Origin: Cylindrodendrum hubeiense
Lineage: Eukaryota; Ascomycota; Sordariomycetes; Hypocreales; Nectriaceae
Direction: 5' to 3'
Assembly: GCA_014621425.1 (NCBI GenBank)
Contig: JAANBB010000086.1
Coordinates: 55,729-119,728, forward strand
Length of the DNA: 64,000 nucleotides
This document shows, piece by piece, positions 60,581-64,000 of the stretch. How positions within the stretch are numbered: the first letter of the stretch is position 1; each line of letters opens with the position of its first letter. The notes under the pieces were generated by a model. The model ran no database searches and was not told where the DNA came from. It was given only the letters and a program-made list of their open reading frames with translations. The translations under genes and the position numbers were made by a program.

Positions 60581-61931
60581 NTCTCCCTTTNCTAGTTATA
60601 CNTTCTNTCTTAAGNNTCCTTAATAAGNTNCTTAAAANACTANTCNCTTTCTANTAAGTATATAATAAGATCTATTATCTTATTATATTATATANATTAT
60701 ANNTCTAAGANCNCTATATTCTTCTATTANTATACCNNGATAATAATTANNTAGGAAAANGATATAGAAAATANTATATAANTTANCCTCTTTAAACTTC
60801 CCTNTATTATTAAGNNCTNTATANAGTTCTTAATANGTCTTAANTTATATAAGGATATNCTTATTANTTATATTCCTTATAGACTNTATGTTTATCTTNA
60901 AGATCTTCTAGAAGNACTAGACCTANTAATNCTTATTCCCTTNCTTAAAGNNTTNNCTTAGNCTTTCTTTAATCTCTAATTATATATANTTAAGGTTTTT
61001 CTNTACCTTTAANCTGATTTCTTCCTTAANAAAATAAANAANTAAAACTTANTTTATNTTATNTNTTTTTATNNTTTNTCTAATATAATTATTAAACCTA
61101 TATANGAAANTANAGATATTCTTTNTATTAAACTTATANTTAAAGTAATATAAANNGATAANTAANATNACCNTNNANTCTATCTTATTNTAATTTATCT
61201 AATTAAATAGCTTNATATNAAGGNCCTTTATTTNNNTAATATCAGGTATANATTTAANNGATATCTNNNNTAGANAATACTCCTCTAGTAAGATNAGAGN
61301 TAATATTAACTTAGACTTTAAATATNCTTCCTTTTAAATTNTTTTTAATATTAACTTATTANTAAATATNAAATAAGNTANTTCCCTTTTTCTTTTNCTN
61401 NANTTTANCTTNANGNNTANANCTAACCCTCCTAGAATATTAANCCTTTTCCTTCTAGATAGAGTNTAANTCTTANTCTTAGATATTANTAGTTAGTNAN
61501 TTCCTTTANCTNNTAATANTAATNAAATTTATANTAAATANNCCTTAACTNTNNCTCTAATTAAGAGAGTTAANATAGATAGAAAGAATATATAAAAGAT
61601 ATCCTTTTCTAGTTATTANNTAATATAATTATAATTATAGNNTATAAGNATAGAAAGAAAGGGATAAGANTTAAAATAATATTTATAAATATTATTAATA
61701 ATTTTTNTATTATTNTTATTATTAATATTATTATNCTTATTATNTCCTATTTAATAATAAAGATAANNTNCNTATTTATTATTTTCTTTTNTATTCTNTT
61801 NTATCTTNANGCCTTTCTAGCTCNNTCCNCACTAAATTATTAACNAGANTATAATAATCANACTCTTATTATATATAATAACCTATATAATAAGTAAAGN
61901 TATAACTANTNCCNANTTTACTCTTTNCTAN
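60581..61931. other. Cluster of ambiguous bases (N)
   Basis: Well over one hundred single Ns are scattered through 1.35 kb inside the gypsy interior, with none elsewhere except position 560. This looks like conflicting read consensus in a collapsed repeat, not a sized gap. Confidence 0.9.
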
Positions 61932-62378
61932 TTTCCCTTATCCTATTAATAGCAATTTATATATAGTTAGTATTCTTAGCCTCTAATAGTATTATTATAA
62001 TTACTTTTTACTATATAATATATATTATTAAATACTTTCTAATCTTTTCTTACTTTCTTTTTCTCTAATATTCTTAATACTAATAAATTAGTGAGATAAT
62101 ACTAGCTATATTATAAAGATTAATTATCTATTTTCATTTTAACTAATAAGACCTAAATAAGAAATCTTATTATTAAATAGTTAATTCCTAGTCTACTATC
62201 TTTATTACTTATAGATTATATTTTAAGGGTCTAGTTAATCCCCTAATAAAATTATAATTTTCTAATATCTTTTCCACTCTACAAATTTAATATAGACTAT
62301 AACTTAGAAGTATATCTATTAATCTAGTCTTTATTCTTCTAGAATTAACAGACTTATCACCCCACTATAATCTCTAAA

Positions 62379-62903
62379 TAAAGTAACAGAAAAGGGATCT
62401 TAACCTAACACTAAAGTAAATACCCTCCTATAGAAATCCTCAATTAAGTGTTAGCAGTAAGTCTCCCTGAATTAGGTATATATATAGACTATAACTAGAA
62501 CTATTAGCTATTATCTCTTAATTCTAGGTTCTTAAAGAAGAAAAGTATCTAATTAGATATTTAGCTAAAGAAATAATAATCTTTATATTAATAAGATATT
62601 AAAAACTATAATTAATATAATAAAAATCCTAATCTTAAAGACTCAGGTATAACTAATAGTAAAGAAAATTAAGGGAAAATTATAAATTAATATAAATAAT
62701 ATAGAAAATTAAGAAAACTCTACTAGGAGGGCTAGGAAAGGTCTTATTCCTCTACTAAGCTATCCTTTTAAAAGGTTTCTCTTATATATTAATACTTTCT
62801 ATCTTAAAATCTCTGATTAGAGATCTTCCCTTTTATCTGCCTTTCTAGGTAGCCTCACATTTCTCAGCCCTTCCTGTTTAATATGATAATCCCCATCACT
62901 TTA
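62379..62903 (-). repeat. Gypsy LTR copy 3
   Basis: 525 bp, TAAAGTAACAG...CATCACTTTA. It serves as the 5' LTR (minus strand) of the fuller unit. The right flank does not repeat the flank of copy 1 or 2, so no target duplication is visible. Confidence 0.85.
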
Positions 62904-63850
62904 TTATTCTTTTATTAGATTCTTATATATTTCTATATTATTTTCTTATTATATAATTCTCTTTTTATTATAGGTCTAATATCTATTATCCTTTAAGTCT
63001 AAATATATAATAGGACTAGTTATAATAATATTATCTAACTTAGGATACTTATTAGCTAGTATAATAATATTATTATTAGAGATAGGGAAATTAATTTTAT
63101 ATACTTACTTAATCTCTTCTCTAGGTTATAGATATAGTATTCTTTCTATTTAAATATAGAAGTTTTAGTAGATTTAATTATTAATTTCTTATTATTTTAT
63201 AATTTTAATATTAAATTCTTTATTAATAGGTAATAGAGTTTTAGAGTTAAGCTATCTATCCGGGATATTAATCTTAGGTTTTTTATCTTAAGAATCTCTA
63301 TCTTTTCTAATTATTATAATTATTTATTTACCTTTATTAATAAGGGATATTTACTTATTTATAGGAATTAGAGTCTATTTAGGATTTTTCTTCCTATTTT
63401 TAATTATTATTATAATTATTCTAATAACTATCTGGGATTTATTATCCTTAATTATAATATTAATATATTTATTATTAGGGACTAGTTTAAATTTCTAATT
63501 AATATTAATATAAGTATACTTATTTTTAAAGTATTTAAATTTTCTATAATTATAATATTAGACTTTAGAATAATCTTTTTATATTATATTTATCTCTATA
63601 GATTCTAAGTCTATTCCGTAAAAAGTATTTATTTATTATTTCTTATTCTAGTTAACTTTCTTACTTTTCTAGTTATTATTAAATATAATATTTCCTTTAT
63701 TAAACTTCTTTTCTTATTATCTTTTAAATTATTAGTTATTAAGTTTTATTATAAGTTAAATAATTATATTAAATATATTTAGCTTTTAACTAATTATTAT
63801 ATTCTTAATTTCTAATTTAAGTTTTATATAAAATATTAAGATAAAGACTT
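62904..63850. other. AT-rich unidentified sequence
   Basis: RIP-like composition. It could be the other part of the element into which the gypsy inserted, but no motif could be read. No open frame. Confidence 0.4.
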
Positions 63851-64000
63851 ATTTTCCTTCTCCGATGCCTTAATGCCGGGCTTGTAAACATGTCCTATGC
63901 TATTCGTCAATGCCTGGAATGTGTGCCATCGGAATTATAAGCAGGTTGTCGATATTCCACTGCCTAGCGTTAACACACGTGCTTAGAAATATCTGGCCTC
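63851..64000. other. Return to normal-composition DNA
   Basis: The last 150 bp have ordinary GC content. No gene is recognisable in so short a piece. Confidence 0.6.

Larger units (their letters stand above)
50692..62378 (-). mobile_element. Gypsy internal segment, fuller copy (about 11.7 kb)
   Basis: Minus-strand order from the right is gag/protease region, reverse transcriptase, RNase H, then about 6 kb up to the 3' LTR at 50,691. It is long for a gypsy interior, so extra insertions are possible. It contains the ambiguous-base block. All frames are broken. Confidence 0.75.
43819..63850. mobile_element. 20-kb AT-rich island of RIP-mutated transposons
   Basis: Composition switches abruptly at both ends. 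Inside, TpA-rich sequence dominates and CpA/TpG are scarce, as left by repeat-induced point mutation. Contents are a pogo remnant, three gypsy LTRs with two internal segments, and about 950 bp of unidentified AT-rich DNA at the right end (62,904-63,850). Confidence 0.85.

Noticed and set aside
44349..62903. Target duplication at the outer edges of the gypsy array
   Set aside because: ACTAG on the left and TTATT on the right do not match; TAAAG and CTTTA near LTRs 2 and 3 are the inverted LTR ends, not a duplication.
43819..63850. The AT-rich island as a centromere or mitochondrial insert
   Set aside because: Recognisable LTRs, RT motifs, pogo tail and RIP-type stops explain the composition without either idea.

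Overview
The window comes from a filamentous ascomycete (Pezizomycotina). Genes carry short introns (about 50-130 bp) with GTATGT or GTAAGT donors and CTAAC or CTGAC branch points. The protein families are typical of these fungi: two Zn2Cys6 regulators, an NmrA-like protein, a HET-domain protein, a tannase-family feruloyl esterase and secreted cysteine-rich proteins. The transposons look RIP-mutated (C to T on both strands, leaving TpA-rich DNA). I cannot name the species.

Region 1 (1-25,670) is gene-bearing and of ordinary base composition. It holds a cut-off gene start ending at a single N (560); a four-exon stand-alone urea carboxylase (701-4606); a Zn2Cys6 regulator (5232-7373); an NmrA-like protein (8090-9175, minus); two divergent orphan genes (9940-10854 minus, 11049-12145 plus); a second Zn2Cys6 regulator (12964-14376) ending 40 bp from a convergent amidase (14417-16309, minus); a feruloyl esterase/tannase (17806-19377, minus); a HET protein (20567-22358); and a secreted PAN/apple-domain protein (23606-24805, minus). 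Urea carboxylase, amidase and two regulators within 16 kb suggest amide, urea or guanidine nitrogen use, but nothing in the sequence proves co-regulation.

Region 2 (25,671-30,964) is one Ty1/copia retrotransposon with 190-bp LTRs, a perfect 5-bp target duplication, an initiator-Met half-tRNA primer site and a dead gag-pol.

Region 3 (30,965-43,818) is an accessory stretch. It has a small cysteine-rich secreted protein (32,617-32,942), a palindrome-rich GC patch, an inverted solo copy of the same LTR with its own target duplication, and a group of small-molecule enzymes: an NTF2/SnoaL-like protein, an SRPBCC protein, a PRISE-type (5-beta-reductase-like) SDR, a flavoprotein remnant and a DJ-1/PfpI protein. 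Several of these carry lesions or unusual splice sites: an acceptor reading CG, a start reading ACG, two GC-AG introns and in-frame stops. The group looks like a small enone/steroid- or terpenoid-modifying cluster that is decaying.

Region 4 (43,819-63,850) is a 20-kb AT-rich island of mutated transposons. A Fot1/pogo-type DNA transposon remnant is cut by Ty3/gypsy DNA on the minus strand with three 525-528-bp LTRs and a 5.3-kb duplicated internal part. Ambiguous bases cluster at 60,581-61,931. Normal composition returns in the last 150 bp.

No tRNA, rRNA or CRISPR was seen. Exon boundaries were read by eye from splice signals and frame continuity, not from transcripts.
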